Of a stretch of DNA of 64,000 nt, positions 50,567-60,600 are shown piece after piece. The first letter of the stretch is position 1. Each line of letters opens with the position of its first letter. Source of the DNA: Marinoscillum sp964351625 (lineage in GTDB: Bacteria; Bacteroidota; Bacteroidia; Cytophagales; Cyclobacteriaceae); assembly GCA_964351625.1 (NCBI GenBank), contig CAYGOV010000014.1, positions 1-64,000 on the forward strand, in the 5' to 3' direction. A model generated the notes under the pieces. That model had not been told where the DNA came from. It searched no databases and worked only from the letters and a program-made list of their open reading frames with translations. The position numbers were made by a program, and so were the translations under genes.

Positions 50567-51327
50567 TTGTAGATTTCATTTAGCACGCCTGCAAGTCGAA
50601 TTCCGGCCTGAAGCAATCTGAGATTCAGTAATTGGCGATTATCATAGTCATATCGATAGCTTAGTTTTCTATCTTCAGGAAAATCATAAACCTGCCCGCG
50701 ATATTTCTTTGATTCGTTCGCCCAATCCAATACAGATGTAGATTGCCATTCCTTGGTCTGAGTAACTGAAGTGTGATTAATCCAATTTGCATACTCAGTG
50801 TAGGAAAACTGAGTGCCATCTATCATTCCACTATCCCAAATACTATGGAGATTCGAGGATTTCCAGAAATAATCGAGTTTCACATCATTACCTCCTTTGT
50901 CCGTACCATTACCCACATGCAATGGCTGATGAAGGTCGCCAATCAAGTGAATTAAACACTTCAAGGCAAATGACTCATCTTCATCTGTAAATTTCTTTGT
51001 CTTCAATTCTTCAATCAAACGATTGATCGTAGCTATGGCATCTCCTTCTTCAGGTGTACCTGCTTCTTGATAAGTAAGACTATCTGGAATGGTACAATAA
51101 TGCCAAGGTGACATGTGGCGATATTTTGAATCCGATTTGATAAAATCCATAAAGTTTCCAGACTCTGCAAGACTTTCATTTTTCAAAATTGAATTTATCT
51201 GCTTACGCGCCTTTTTGGAAAGATGCTTCTCTGCAATCTGACCAACTACCCTATGTCCAGTATTACCCCATGAAAAAGCGAAAAACGATATTAAAACAAA
51301 ACAAAGTGTAGATATAAGTCTTTTCAT
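50563..51327 (-). CDS. S1/P1 family nuclease, secreted
   Basis: 254 residues from ATG 51327 (a longer frame to 51378 adds 17 residues before the signal). The signal peptide ends at FAFS, leaving the mature N-terminal Trp (WGNTGHRVVGQIAE) that itself ligates zinc in this family. Further ligands: YRHMSPWHY, HLIGDLHQPLHVG, DKGGND and NLHSIWDSGMI. The enzyme hydrolyses single-stranded RNA/DNA and 3'-nucleotides with a three-zinc cluster in the periplasm or outside, giving nucleosides and phosphate. Transcribed alone. Confidence 0.94.
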   Translation of the reverse strand: MKRLISTLCFVLISFFAFSWGNTGHRVVGQIAEKHLSKKARKQINSILKNESLAESGNFMDFIKSDSKYRHMSPWHYCTIPDSLTYQEAGTPEEGDAIATINRLIEELKTKKFTDEDESFALKCLIHLIGDLHQPLHVGNGTDKGGNDVKLDYFWKSSNLHSIWDSGMIDGTQFSYTEYANWINHTSVTQTKEWQSTSVLDWANESKKYRGQVYDFPEDRKLSYRYDYDNRQLLNLRLLQAGIRLAGVLNEIYN

Positions 51328-51367
51328 GGGACTAAGATAAGCCTTGATGATAAACGAAATTAAAAAA

Positions 51368-51444
51368 GCGCTGGACATTTCTGAACCAGCGCCTTCACCA
51401 ACCTAACCTATTAAGCTGCTTATGTAACGACAGGGTGTCGTTTT
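51368..51444 (+). ncRNA. Candidate small RNA with 5' hairpin and terminator
   Basis: GCGCTGG (51368-51374) pairs with CCAGCGC (51386-51392). After an unpaired CA/CT-rich linker, AACGACA-GGG-TGTCGTT (51426-51442) plus TTTT forms a terminator pointing right. No plus-strand gene ends nearby: the TerB-like gene stops at 50566, with an opposite gene in between. A transcript of roughly 80-100 nt starting just before 51368 would explain it. The alternative is a structured leader of the S1/P1 nuclease on the other strand, but its hairpin lacks a U run on that side. Confidence 0.4.
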
Positions 51445-51639
51445 ATTGCAGCCTATGTATGCTTATAGCGTAAATCCTCCCGAAAAAGTTTCATTGTTCT
51501 ATAAAAATATTAAAAGAATATCTTTGTATTCTACAAGTGGTGAAATGTTCTCACATTGGAGTTCAATAGTCTTCACTTACAAATTCGCAGTTATTCTATG
51601 CTTCTTTGACCTATTTTTGGCGCTTCAAAAACTATTGCC

Positions 51640-54600
51640 TTGGGTTCAAAAGAAATTTTAGCGTTTTACTGTAAAAGTGATCTCATCAAATCTGTAGTTA
51701 AGTCTATAGATGAAAACAAGAGAATCCGACTCAAGGGTCTTTCAGGAAGCTTTGATTCCATTATTGCTGCAGCTACGTCTGCGCTTTCTGAAAATCACAA
51801 TATCTATATTCTCCATGACAAAGAAGAAGCTGCTTATTTCTTGAATGATCTTAGAAATTTCTCTGATCCAGATGAAATTCTTCTTTTCCCGAGTTCTTAT
51901 AAAAAGCCCTATCAATTTGAAGAAACAGAAAACGCCAACGTCCTTCAGCGGGCAGAAGTTTTAAATCGAATTAATTCGAATAGGGAGAAAAGTTTACAGA
52001 TTGTCACTTACCCGGATGCGCTTTATGAAAAAGTGATCAACAAAAGATCACTGTATCAAAACACCTTTAAGGCGTCAGTTGGTGAGAAGCTTGATGTAGA
52101 ATTTCTTTCGGAGCTGCTTTCTAGTTATGATTTCGAGCGAACTGATTTTGTTTATGAAGCAGGTCAGTTTTCCGTTCGTGGGGGTATTATTGATGTCTTT
52201 TCTTTCGCAAGGGACTATCCTTATCGCTTGGAACTCTTTGGAGATGAGCTCGAAAGTATTCGTGAGTTTGATCCAGATACTCAATTATCTACAGGGGATC
52301 TTTCGCAACTCACCTTGATTCCGAATATCCAAACAAAGATGTTGAAGGAAGAGCGTGCGTCATTCCTTAGTTTTTTTGATGATAAGGCTACTTTGTGGTT
52401 AAAAGATTATCGCGAAACGATTGACCTCATTGAAAAAGGTTACCAAAAGGCACAAGATTCCTTTGGGGCAATCATGAGAACTAGCGGATATACGCAAGTT
52501 GTGCTGAGTCCTGAAGATCTTTTTGACTCTGAAAAATCCTTTATAAAACTATTGAGTGATTTTAGATGTGTTGAATTTGGAAATCGTTTCTATCTAAAGC
52601 CAGATCAGGAATTCACGTTTGATATTAGGCCTCAGCCACATTTTCACAAGAATTTTCAACTTCTGGCTGATGATCTCTACACCTACCAACAAAAGGGATT
52701 TAAAAAAGTAATTGCTGCCGAATCTCAAAAACAATTAGAAAGATTAGAAACGATATTTGCAGAAATCAACCCTTCACTTGATTTCGATGGGTTTGGTGGT
52801 TCCTTAAAAGAAGGCTTCGTTGATCCATTTCATGAGTTTGTCTGCTACACGGATCATCAAATTTTCGATCGTTTTCACCAATACAAAGGCAAAGAGAAGT
52901 TTACCAAGTCCAAAGCAATTACACTTCGAGAGCTAAAAACCTTACAACCTGGGGATTTTATAGTCCATATAGATTATGGTGTGGGTCGATTTGCTGGATT
53001 GGATACTGTAGATGTGGGGGGCAAAAAGCAGGAGGCTTTGCGAGTGATTTATCGAGATGATGATCTCCTCTACGTAAGTATCCATTCTTTACATAAAATA
53101 TCAAAGTACTCCAGTAAGGATAGCGCCCCACCTTCCATTAATAAGCTTGGCACTCCTGATTGGGAAAACAAAAAAACCAAGGTAAAGAAGAAGGTAAAAG
53201 ACATTGCCAAAGACTTGATTAATCTATATGCGAAGCGTAAAGCTGCTCCAGGGTTTGCATATCCTGAAGATGACTATCTCCAAGCTGAACTCGAGTCATC
53301 TTTTATCTACCAAGATACTCCTGATCAAGCCATGGCCACAAATGATGTGAAAAAGGACATGGAGTTGAATCATCCAATGGATCGATTAGTCTGTGGGGAT
53401 GTTGGTTTTGGCAAAACAGAAATAGCAATCAGAGCTGCTTTCAAGGCTGTAAATTCTGGAAAACAAGCGGCTGTACTAGTACCTACAACAATCTTGGCAA
53501 TGCAACATTTTCATACCTTTTCTGGGCGCCTTGCTGAGTTTCCTGTCACCATTGACTATATCAATCGGTTTAAGTCAGCAAAAGATATTACTGAAATTAA
53601 GAAGAAAGTCAAGGAGGGAAAAATTGATATTCTTATAGGTACCCACCGCATCGTTAATAAAGACATAGAATTTAAGGATCTAGGTCTAATGGTAATTGAC
53701 GAAGAGCAGAAATTTGGTGTGAAAGTCAAGGAAAGGCTCAAAGAAATGCGAGTGAACGTAGATGCCCTTACACTAACAGCTACACCAATACCTAGAACAC
53801 TGCATTTCTCTTTGATGGGCGCACGTGATTTATCTATTATCTCCACACCACCTCCTAACAGAAGACCTGTGACTACTGAAATTCAGGAATATAATGAGGA
53901 AATCATCAGGGACGCGGTAAGCCATGAGGTGAGAAGAGGCGGTCAGGTTTTTTTCGTTCACAATCGTGTAAGTGATATTGAACAGATTGGAAATGTTATT
54001 CTTCGACTTGTTCCAGATGCTAAAGTGGGCATTGCTCATGGTCAAATGGATGGAAAGCTCCTTGAGAAGGTAATGATGAAGTTTATCGATGGTGAGTTTG
54101 ATGTGCTGGTGTCAACCAATATCATCGAATCTGGTCTAGATATTCCGAATGCAAATACAATAATCATTAACCGGGCTCATATGTTTGGCCTTTCCGATTT
54201 ACATCAAATGAGAGGTCGTGTTGGCCGATCAAATACGAAAGCATATTGCTACTTAATCACACCTCCAGCTTCAACGCTTTCATCTGATGCACGAAAACGA
54301 CTTACTACTTTGGAAGAATTTTCCGAATTGGGAGACGGCTTCAAAGTAGCCATGCGTGATCTTGACATTCGAGGTGCTGGAGATCTGCTCGGAAGTGAGC
54401 AAAGTGGGTTTATCAATGATATGGGATTTGAGGTTTATCACAAAATACTTGATGATGCTGTCGCAGAATTGAAAGAAACAGAGTTTAAAGATCTTTTTGA
54501 AATCTCAGATGCATCTGTTCAAGTCAATTCGAAAGACGATTGCGTAATTGAGACAGATTTTGAGATCCTGATACCAAGTAACTATGTCTCTAATATCACC

Positions 54601-54990
54601 GAAAGACTGAGTTTGTACACACAATGCGATAATATCAAAACCAAAGAAGAGCTTGAAATATTTGTAAAATCAATAAAAGACCGTTTTGGACCACTTCCTA
54701 TGGAAGTAGAAAACTTAATTACTTCAGTTGAGGTCCGCTCTTTAGCAATTGAACTAGGTTTCGAAAAAATCACTGCAAAGAATGACTTGATGAAGTGTTA
54801 TGTTTCTGAGAAAAAAGATGATAGTTACTATCAATCAGAGCGATTTGGACACATATTGAAGTTTGTACAATCTATGGCTTCTCGTTGCAAAATGAAGGAA
54901 GATAAGAAGCGACTTATCATATACATAAAGGACGTTGAGGCCATTCAAGAGTGTCGAAATATCCTGCAAGCCATGAAATCAAACGTTTAA
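51640..54990 (+). CDS. mfd: Transcription-repair coupling factor Mfd
   Basis: 1116 residues from a TTG start (no ATG fits the conserved beginning KEILAFYCKSDLIKSVVKSI). Mfd pushes RNA polymerase stalled at lesions off DNA and recruits UvrA. Domains in order: UvrB-like N-terminal region (about 20-330), RNA-polymerase-interacting CarD-like domain around TLQPGDFIVHIDYGVGRF, helicase core with GDVGFGKTE near 585 and DEEQKFG near 686, TATPIPRT, QMRGRVGRS, and a C-terminal TRCF domain. uvrA lies at the other end of the window. Confidence 0.96.
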   Translation: MGSKEILAFYCKSDLIKSVVKSIDENKRIRLKGLSGSFDSIIAAATSALSENHNIYILHDKEEAAYFLNDLRNFSDPDEILLFPSSYKKPYQFEETENANVLQRAEVLNRINSNREKSLQIVTYPDALYEKVINKRSLYQNTFKASVGEKLDVEFLSELLSSYDFERTDFVYEAGQFSVRGGIIDVFSFARDYPYRLELFGDELESIREFDPDTQLSTGDLSQLTLIPNIQTKMLKEERASFLSFFDDKATLWLKDYRETIDLIEKGYQKAQDSFGAIMRTSGYTQVVLSPEDLFDSEKSFIKLLSDFRCVEFGNRFYLKPDQEFTFDIRPQPHFHKNFQLLADDLYTYQQKGFKKVIAAESQKQLERLETIFAEINPSLDFDGFGGSLKEGFVDPFHEFVCYTDHQIFDRFHQYKGKEKFTKSKAITLRELKTLQPGDFIVHIDYGVGRFAGLDTVDVGGKKQEALRVIYRDDDLLYVSIHSLHKISKYSSKDSAPPSINKLGTPDWENKKTKVKKKVKDIAKDLINLYAKRKAAPGFAYPEDDYLQAELESSFIYQDTPDQAMATNDVKKDMELNHPMDRLVCGDVGFGKTEIAIRAAFKAVNSGKQAAVLVPTTILAMQHFHTFSGRLAEFPVTIDYINRFKSAKDITEIKKKVKEGKIDILIGTHRIVNKDIEFKDLGLMVIDEEQKFGVKVKERLKEMRVNVDALTLTATPIPRTLHFSLMGARDLSIISTPPPNRRPVTTEIQEYNEEIIRDAVSHEVRRGGQVFFVHNRVSDIEQIGNVILRLVPDAKVGIAHGQMDGKLLEKVMMKFIDGEFDVLVSTNIIESGLDIPNANTIIINRAHMFGLSDLHQMRGRVGRSNTKAYCYLITPPASTLSSDARKRLTTLEEFSELGDGFKVAMRDLDIRGAGDLLGSEQSGFINDMGFEVYHKILDDAVAELKETEFKDLFEISDASVQVNSKDDCVIETDFEILIPSNYVSNITERLSLYTQCDNIKTKEELEIFVKSIKDRFGPLPMEVENLITSVEVRSLAIELGFEKITAKNDLMKCYVSEKKDDSYYQSERFGHILKFVQSMASRCKMKEDKKRLIIYIKDVEAIQECRNILQAMKSNV

Positions 54991-55140
54991 CAAGGATTTT
55001 TCCGTTGTTTTATACAATAAATACTTAATTTTCCTATTAATTAAAGACTATAAGATTGAAAGATTGCCTTTAAATGGTATTTTTGGAGTCTTTGTATGTA
55101 TCACTATATTGAGAGGGTTTTCAATTAAAGTAAACAGGTT

Positions 55141-56466
55141 ATGAAAAAATTATTGAATGCAGCAACTTCAGCAACATGCATGCTGGCGGTGGTTGCGATG
55201 ATGAGTTCCTGCAGCTCATCCAATCCTACAAGCCAAAGTCCTGGAGGATATAGCACGGCTACTGGTTTGGAATTTAATGAAGAGGGCGGATTCGCCGTAA
55301 GCGATTTCCGCGGACAACCAGAAGGTCCCAATCTTATTTTTATAGAAGGAGGAAGAACTGTTCTTGGTACTTTTGAAGAAGATGTTCTTAATACCAACGA
55401 TCACATTGAGCGAGCAGTAACTGTTGCTTCATTCTATATGGATGAAACAGAAGTAGCTAACATCAATTGGTTGGAGTACGAATATTATATCAAGCAAGAC
55501 TCTGATGAGTACTACTGGAAGAATAACCTTCCTGACACTACTGTTTGGGCTAAGGATCTAGCTTATAACGATCCTTATGTTGATCATTACTATCGCTACC
55601 CTGGTTTTCGTTATTTCCCTGTTGTAGGTGTAAACTGGAGACAGGCTGTAAACTACTGTCAGTGGAGAACAAGAGTAGTGAACATGAAACTAGCTGATGA
55701 TGCTGGACTTTATGATGATGTAAATGCTGGTGGAGGAGATGATGCTTTCGCAGGAGCAGAAGGTGAACCTGCCGCGGCGGGTGAATACCCAAGAATTCCA
55801 TTAGAATCGGGAGTTGTTCTTCCAAATTATCGTTTACCTACAGAAGCAGAGTGGGAATATGCCGCTCAAGCCCTAATAGGTACTCAGTGGTTGGATGAAA
55901 ATCAAACCCATAGAAGACTTTATCCTTGGGATGGTCATGCGTTAAGAAATCCTTACGGAAAAAGCATGGGTTACTTCCTTGCTAACTTCAAAAGAGGCAA
56001 AGGTGACTATGCAGGTATAGCTGGTAAGCTAAATGACGGTGCTATGATCCCTACTTACGTTTATGATTATCCACCAAACGATTTTGGTCTTTACAACATG
56101 TCTGGAAATGTTAACGAATGGGTTCAAGATGTTTACAGACCACTTTCATATCAAGATGTAGATGATATGAACCCTGTAAGAAGAGATGGAGCATTGGATC
56201 CAGAAACAGGTTATGATGCTGCCTATAACTTCATTGGATATGAAACTGAATATACAGAAGAAGAATGGTTAGCAAGTACAGGACTTCAGAAAAGCTATAA
56301 TTCAGACAGTCCTCCACGTAAACGCTTAAGAGTTTATAAAGGTGGTTCATGGGCTGATGTGGCTTATTGGCTTTCACCAGGAACTCGTCGTTCACTTTTC
56401 GAAGACTCTGCAACATCTACTATTGGATTTAGATGTGCAATGATACGTGCAGGAACTAATTATTAA
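55141..56466 (+). CDS. gldJ: Gliding motility lipoprotein GldJ (formylglycine-generating-enzyme fold)
   Basis: 441 residues with lipobox MMSSC (Cys23). The body is a SUMF1/FGE-type domain: ERAVTVASFYMDETEVANINWLEYEYYI, FPVVGVNWRQAVNYCQWR, LPTEAEWEYAAQ, FGLYNMSGNVNEWVQD, and a final YKGGSWAD...TIGFRCAM. The catalytic cysteine pair of true formylglycine-generating enzymes is not evident, as expected for GldJ/GldK. GldJ is needed for gliding and for GldK stability. The absence of a downstream gldL argues for GldJ, not GldK. It is a single gene with its own terminator. Confidence 0.87.
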   Translation: MKKLLNAATSATCMLAVVAMMSSCSSSNPTSQSPGGYSTATGLEFNEEGGFAVSDFRGQPEGPNLIFIEGGRTVLGTFEEDVLNTNDHIERAVTVASFYMDETEVANINWLEYEYYIKQDSDEYYWKNNLPDTTVWAKDLAYNDPYVDHYYRYPGFRYFPVVGVNWRQAVNYCQWRTRVVNMKLADDAGLYDDVNAGGGDDAFAGAEGEPAAAGEYPRIPLESGVVLPNYRLPTEAEWEYAAQALIGTQWLDENQTHRRLYPWDGHALRNPYGKSMGYFLANFKRGKGDYAGIAGKLNDGAMIPTYVYDYPPNDFGLYNMSGNVNEWVQDVYRPLSYQDVDDMNPVRRDGALDPETGYDAAYNFIGYETEYTEEEWLASTGLQKSYNSDSPPRKRLRVYKGGSWADVAYWLSPGTRRSLFEDSATSTIGFRCAMIRAGTNY

Positions 56467-56485
56467 TTAGAAAGAACAGACATGA

Positions 56486-56513
56486 AAGCCGACCCAATGG
56501 GTTGGCTTTTTTT
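56486..56513. terminator. Terminator after gldJ
   Basis: AAGCCGACCC / GGGTTGGCTT with AAT loop (one G-T wobble) and a seven-T tail. It lies between convergent gldJ and comF and overlaps the comF stop. Confidence 0.88.
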
Positions 56514-57216
56514 ATTTCCCCGCTGCTAGACAAGCAATATAAATTCCTTCAGCACCGGCTTTGGCTATTAATGTAACCAGTTCTCCCATAGTAGCTCCTG
56601 TCGTCAAAACATCATCAACAACCATAACATGCTTGTCTTTAAAAATAGCAGGATCAGAAAGTTCATATACACCATCCATGTTCTGCCATCTTTCCACCTT
56701 GTTCTTTTGAGTCTGAGTATTGGTTTTTTTCACTCTTAGTACAGCATCAGAAATTACTGGGATATCAAGACCATCACTCAATCCTTGAGCAAAAAGTTCA
56801 CTTTGATTGAACCCTCTCTTACTGAGCTTAGAATGGTGTAAAGGAACAGGAACAATCATCTCAACAGGCCATTTAACCTTTTTTAGGTCATTCGAATACC
56901 ACCGCCCAAGCAAAGGTCCAATTTCTGTAACACCACGATATTTCATTTCGGTTATGAGTTTTTGGGCAACTCCTTTTTTATTATAATATAGATACGCGGC
57001 GACAGCTTTAACCTTTGGTTCAAACACAAACTTCTGTTCTAATCGGTTTTCACTTTTTATATGGTAATTTGTTTTTGGAAGAGAAAACTTGCATCCAATA
57101 CATATGTGTTCTTCTTGATAAACTAATATTGTATCACAGTTGAGACAGACTCTAGGATAAATCATGTCCAAAAAGTCATTTAAATACTCCAATATCACTT
57201 CAAGTACTTTTTTCAT
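56512..57216 (-). CDS. ComF family phosphoribosyltransferase-like protein
   Basis: 234 residues from ATG 57216; an ATG at 57240 adds eight residues. A zinc-finger-like start (CLNCDTI and CIGC) is followed by the phosphoribosyltransferase domain with VPVPLHHSKLSKRGFNQSE and the PRPP-binding VMVVDDVLTTGATMGEL. ComF proteins aid uptake or processing of transforming DNA in competent bacteria and are widespread elsewhere. Orphan here: no other competence genes are adjacent. Confidence 0.92.
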   Translation of the reverse strand: MKKVLEVILEYLNDFLDMIYPRVCLNCDTILVYQEEHICIGCKFSLPKTNYHIKSENRLEQKFVFEPKVKAVAAYLYYNKKGVAQKLITEMKYRGVTEIGPLLGRWYSNDLKKVKWPVEMIVPVPLHHSKLSKRGFNQSELFAQGLSDGLDIPVISDAVLRVKKTNTQTQKNKVERWQNMDGVYELSDPAIFKDKHVMVVDDVLTTGATMGELVTLIAKAGAEGIYIACLAAGK

Positions 57217-57241
57217 AGCTACAATATAATATTTCCGCACA

Positions 57242-57610
57242 ATGGTTTACCAAAAAGACCTTGATATTGAAAGAAAATGGAATCGTCTACTCAACATTTT
57301 GGAGGAACTACTTGGAAAACGACCAAAAGACTTGAACGCCGTATTGTTTCTTATTGGAGTTCAAGAACTCGGGCAAGGAGCTTTGACATTTTCTAAGGAA
57401 GAGAAGCAGGATTTAATGCATATTGCTATTTGCAAGCTCTTATCAATGTCAGGTTTTTATGAGCTAGATGGCCTAGATCAAAATGGATGGCCACATTGGA
57501 AATTAATAAAACCGCTTCCTCACTTTGATTTACTGGAGCAGGAAAAACTATTAAAAATGCACGTTATAGACTATTTTGATATCGAGATGCAAATTAACAT
57601 TTCATCCTAA
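57242..57610 (+). CDS. Conserved hypothetical protein upstream of DUF4175 gene
   Basis: 122 residues, no signal peptide, helical, with LLNILEELLGKRPKDLNAVLFLIGVQELGQG and LMHIAICKLLSMSGFYEL, then DGLDQNGWPHWKLIKPLPHFDLLEQEKLLK. Proteins like this occur in Bacteroidota at the same place, but I know of no assigned function. It starts 26 bp upstream of the DUF4175 gene with the same orientation and probably begins that operon. Confidence 0.82.
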   Translation: MVYQKDLDIERKWNRLLNILEELLGKRPKDLNAVLFLIGVQELGQGALTFSKEEKQDLMHIAICKLLSMSGFYELDGLDQNGWPHWKLIKPLPHFDLLEQEKLLKMHVIDYFDIEMQINISS

Positions 57611-57636
57611 AATCTAAATTTTCGTAATAGAACTAT

Positions 57637-60600
57637 ATGCGCTCAAAGCTCCTTTACTCTAAACTTCAGCAATTCAAGAAGAAGCACTTTCTAAGCTTGC
57701 TATTAAAGGGTTTTTTGATTTTTGGCTTGTATTTTGGATTAACCTGGATGACTCTAGGCTTACTAGAGGACGCTTTTTGGTTTACAAATACCACTCGTTT
57801 AGTTCTATTTCTGATTTCTTTAATTGTTTTGATCTTATGCCTTACATATTTCGTGGGCATCCCGCTAATTGCTCTTACTAGATTAGATAAATCCCTAACA
57901 GATGAAATAGCCGCAAAACAAATCGGTCAACATTTCCCTCTAATCTCAGACAAGCTGTTAAACATGGTCCAGCTTGAGTCGCTCAACAATTCAGAAAGTT
58001 CTGCTCTCCTTGAAGAAGCCCTTAGTCAAAAGTCTATTGAATTAAGTCGTTTTGACTTTCGAGAAGCGATTAATATCAAAATGCATCTAAAATACGGTCT
58101 CTATTTCATTGGTGTGTTATTCTTATTATTGTCAATTTCATTCATTAGCCCCAGTACCATCTCAGATGCTCCAAGTAGAGTTCTCCAATTTGATAAATCC
58201 TTTACGAAACCTGCACCTTTTCGAATTACATTAAACAGTGAACTGACAGCTATTGCTGGTGAACCATATGAGTTAAAAGCCTCATTATCAGGAAATAGTA
58301 TTCCTAACCAAGTATTTATCAAGGAGAATCAACTGACATTGCCAATGACGAAAACAGGGAGTGAAGTCAGTTTTATGTTTCCTTCAATCTCTAAAACAAA
58401 GAAATTCTATTTTAAAGCTTCTGGCTTTGAATCCCAAGAATATAAAATAGAGGTTCACCAAAGACCTGAAATTCAAGACTTGAGCATAGATATCAGTTAC
58501 CCAAAGTATACAAAACTCGAAAACCCACTTCCACTCAAAACAGGCAACGTGATCGTTCCAGAGGGAACAAAACTCAATTGGTCAATCACCTCTGAAGAAG
58601 CTAAAGCGATCTTTATCTTGGTAGACGAAGAATCAGAAGCCCTTGATCTACTATCGAAAAATCAATTTTCCTATTCAAAAACAGCAGTCGAATCGTTCAA
58701 CTATGAGGTTTCTCTGGAGAACGATTATGCCAAGAACAAAACACCTATATTTTATAATGTTTCAGTGGTAAAAGATCAGTACCCTGAAATGGAGATCGCT
58801 TTCTTTCCAGACACAGTTTCTTTCGATAACCTTGTCCTTTCGGGTGTTATCAACGATGATTATGGTTTTTCTCGACTGACACTTTATTACAGAGTTAACA
58901 ATGGTGACTTACTTAATCAAGTTCAAATTCCAATTTCTAAAACCATTAATAATCAACCATTTTATTTCAATTGGTCACTGGACTCTCTCAATCTTCTTGC
59001 TGATGATTTTGTGGAGATTTCTGCACAAGTATCTGATAATGACGCTGTTAATGGACCTAAAAGCACATCATCCGAAAGCTTCTTCTTGAAGAAAGCTTCA
59101 AAGGCAGAATTAGAAAAACGTATAAACGAAAGCAATAAACAAACAGAAGAAAACCTCAATGAGGCTGTAAATGATGCAAAGTCTCTTAATGAAAAGATTG
59201 AAGAAGTTCAAAGTCGATTAAAGAATGATCAATCTATAGACTGGCAAGAAGAAAAGCTTCTAAGTGATTTATTGAAAGATCGTGAAAAAATTGAAGAGCA
59301 AATTCAAAAAATACAGAAAGAACATAATGAACTCAATGAGCTCCAAGATGAATTTGGGAATCAAAATGATAAACTTAGAGAAAAGTCCATGGAGCTACAG
59401 AAGCTTATGGATGAGATACTGGATGACGAAACTAAAAAACTTTATGAAGAATTGCAGAAACTCTTACAAGAGGAAAAGAATACGGATGAAGTTCAAAAAC
59501 AGTTATCGTCTTTAAAATCTAAAGAAAATAATCTAGAGAAAGAACTTGAGCGTGCCCTAGAACTATTTAAGCGAATGAAAATGGAGGTTCAGCTAGATAT
59601 GGCTTCAAAAAAACTAGAAGAGTTGGCAAAAGATCAAGAAAACCTAGCCAATCAAGGCGGTCAAAAAGAAGATTCCCTTGCTCAAAAAGAAATAAATGAA
59701 AAATATGAGGAGATTAAGAAACAAATAGAATCGGCAGAAGATTTGAATGAGGAACTGAAGCGGCCTGAAGATTTAGATGACTTAAACAATGAAAAGGAGG
59801 ATTTAGAGGACACACTGGACGAAATAGAAGAAGATTTTAATAAATCTGACGGGGATGACAAAAATGAAAGTAGCAAAAAACGTCAAAATAAAATGAAAAA
59901 GGCTTCGGAAGACATGAAGTCGCTTTCTAAAAAGATGATGGCAATGCAAGCAAGCGCTGAAATGGAGATGATGGAGGAAAATATAGACAACCTACGCGAT
60001 ATCCTAGATAACCTCATTAAACTCTCGTTGGAGCAAGAAACCATATTAGAGGATATTAAAAAAGTCGACCAAATTGATCCTCGATTTATAATTCTATCAC
60101 AAAACCAACTTACGCTTGAGGAAAACATGAAAGTGATAGAAGACAGCCTTCTATCTCTCGCAAGTAGAGTAGTGCAGATTAGTAATTTTGTCACTAGAGA
60201 AGTATCAACTGTAAACGAGCACATGTCTAGAGCAATGAAGGAATTGCGTGACAGGAATAAAGGCAGAGCGCTTGCAGATCAACAATTTGCTATGACTTCC
60301 ATGAACAATTTGGCATTGTTACTTTCAGATGTACTAGAGCAAATGCAAATGTCAATGTCCGAATCAATGGGAAACCCACAAAAGGGAAACAAAAAAGGTC
60401 AAAGCATGCCAAGTATGTCAGAGCTGCAAAAGCAACTGAGTAAGCAAATACAAGAACTTAAGAAAAGTGGTAAGTCTGGAAAACAATTGTCAGAAGAGTT
60501 GGCAAAACTTGCAGCAGAACAATCTCAACTTAGACAAGCTATGGAAGAGATGAGTGAGCGTTTGAGCAATGAAAACCCTAAACTAGGAGAGAAAGAAGGC

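Noticed and set aside
51446..51661. 71-codon frame just before mfd
   Set aside because: Low-complexity hydrophobic translation overlapping the mfd start, no family resemblance; the region is better explained as the mfd leader.
55141..56466. Formylglycine-generating enzyme that could activate the sulfatase at 20721
   Set aside because: Lipoprotein signal, gliding-protein-type sequence and no evident catalytic cysteine pair indicate GldJ, a structural homolog and not a maturation enzyme.
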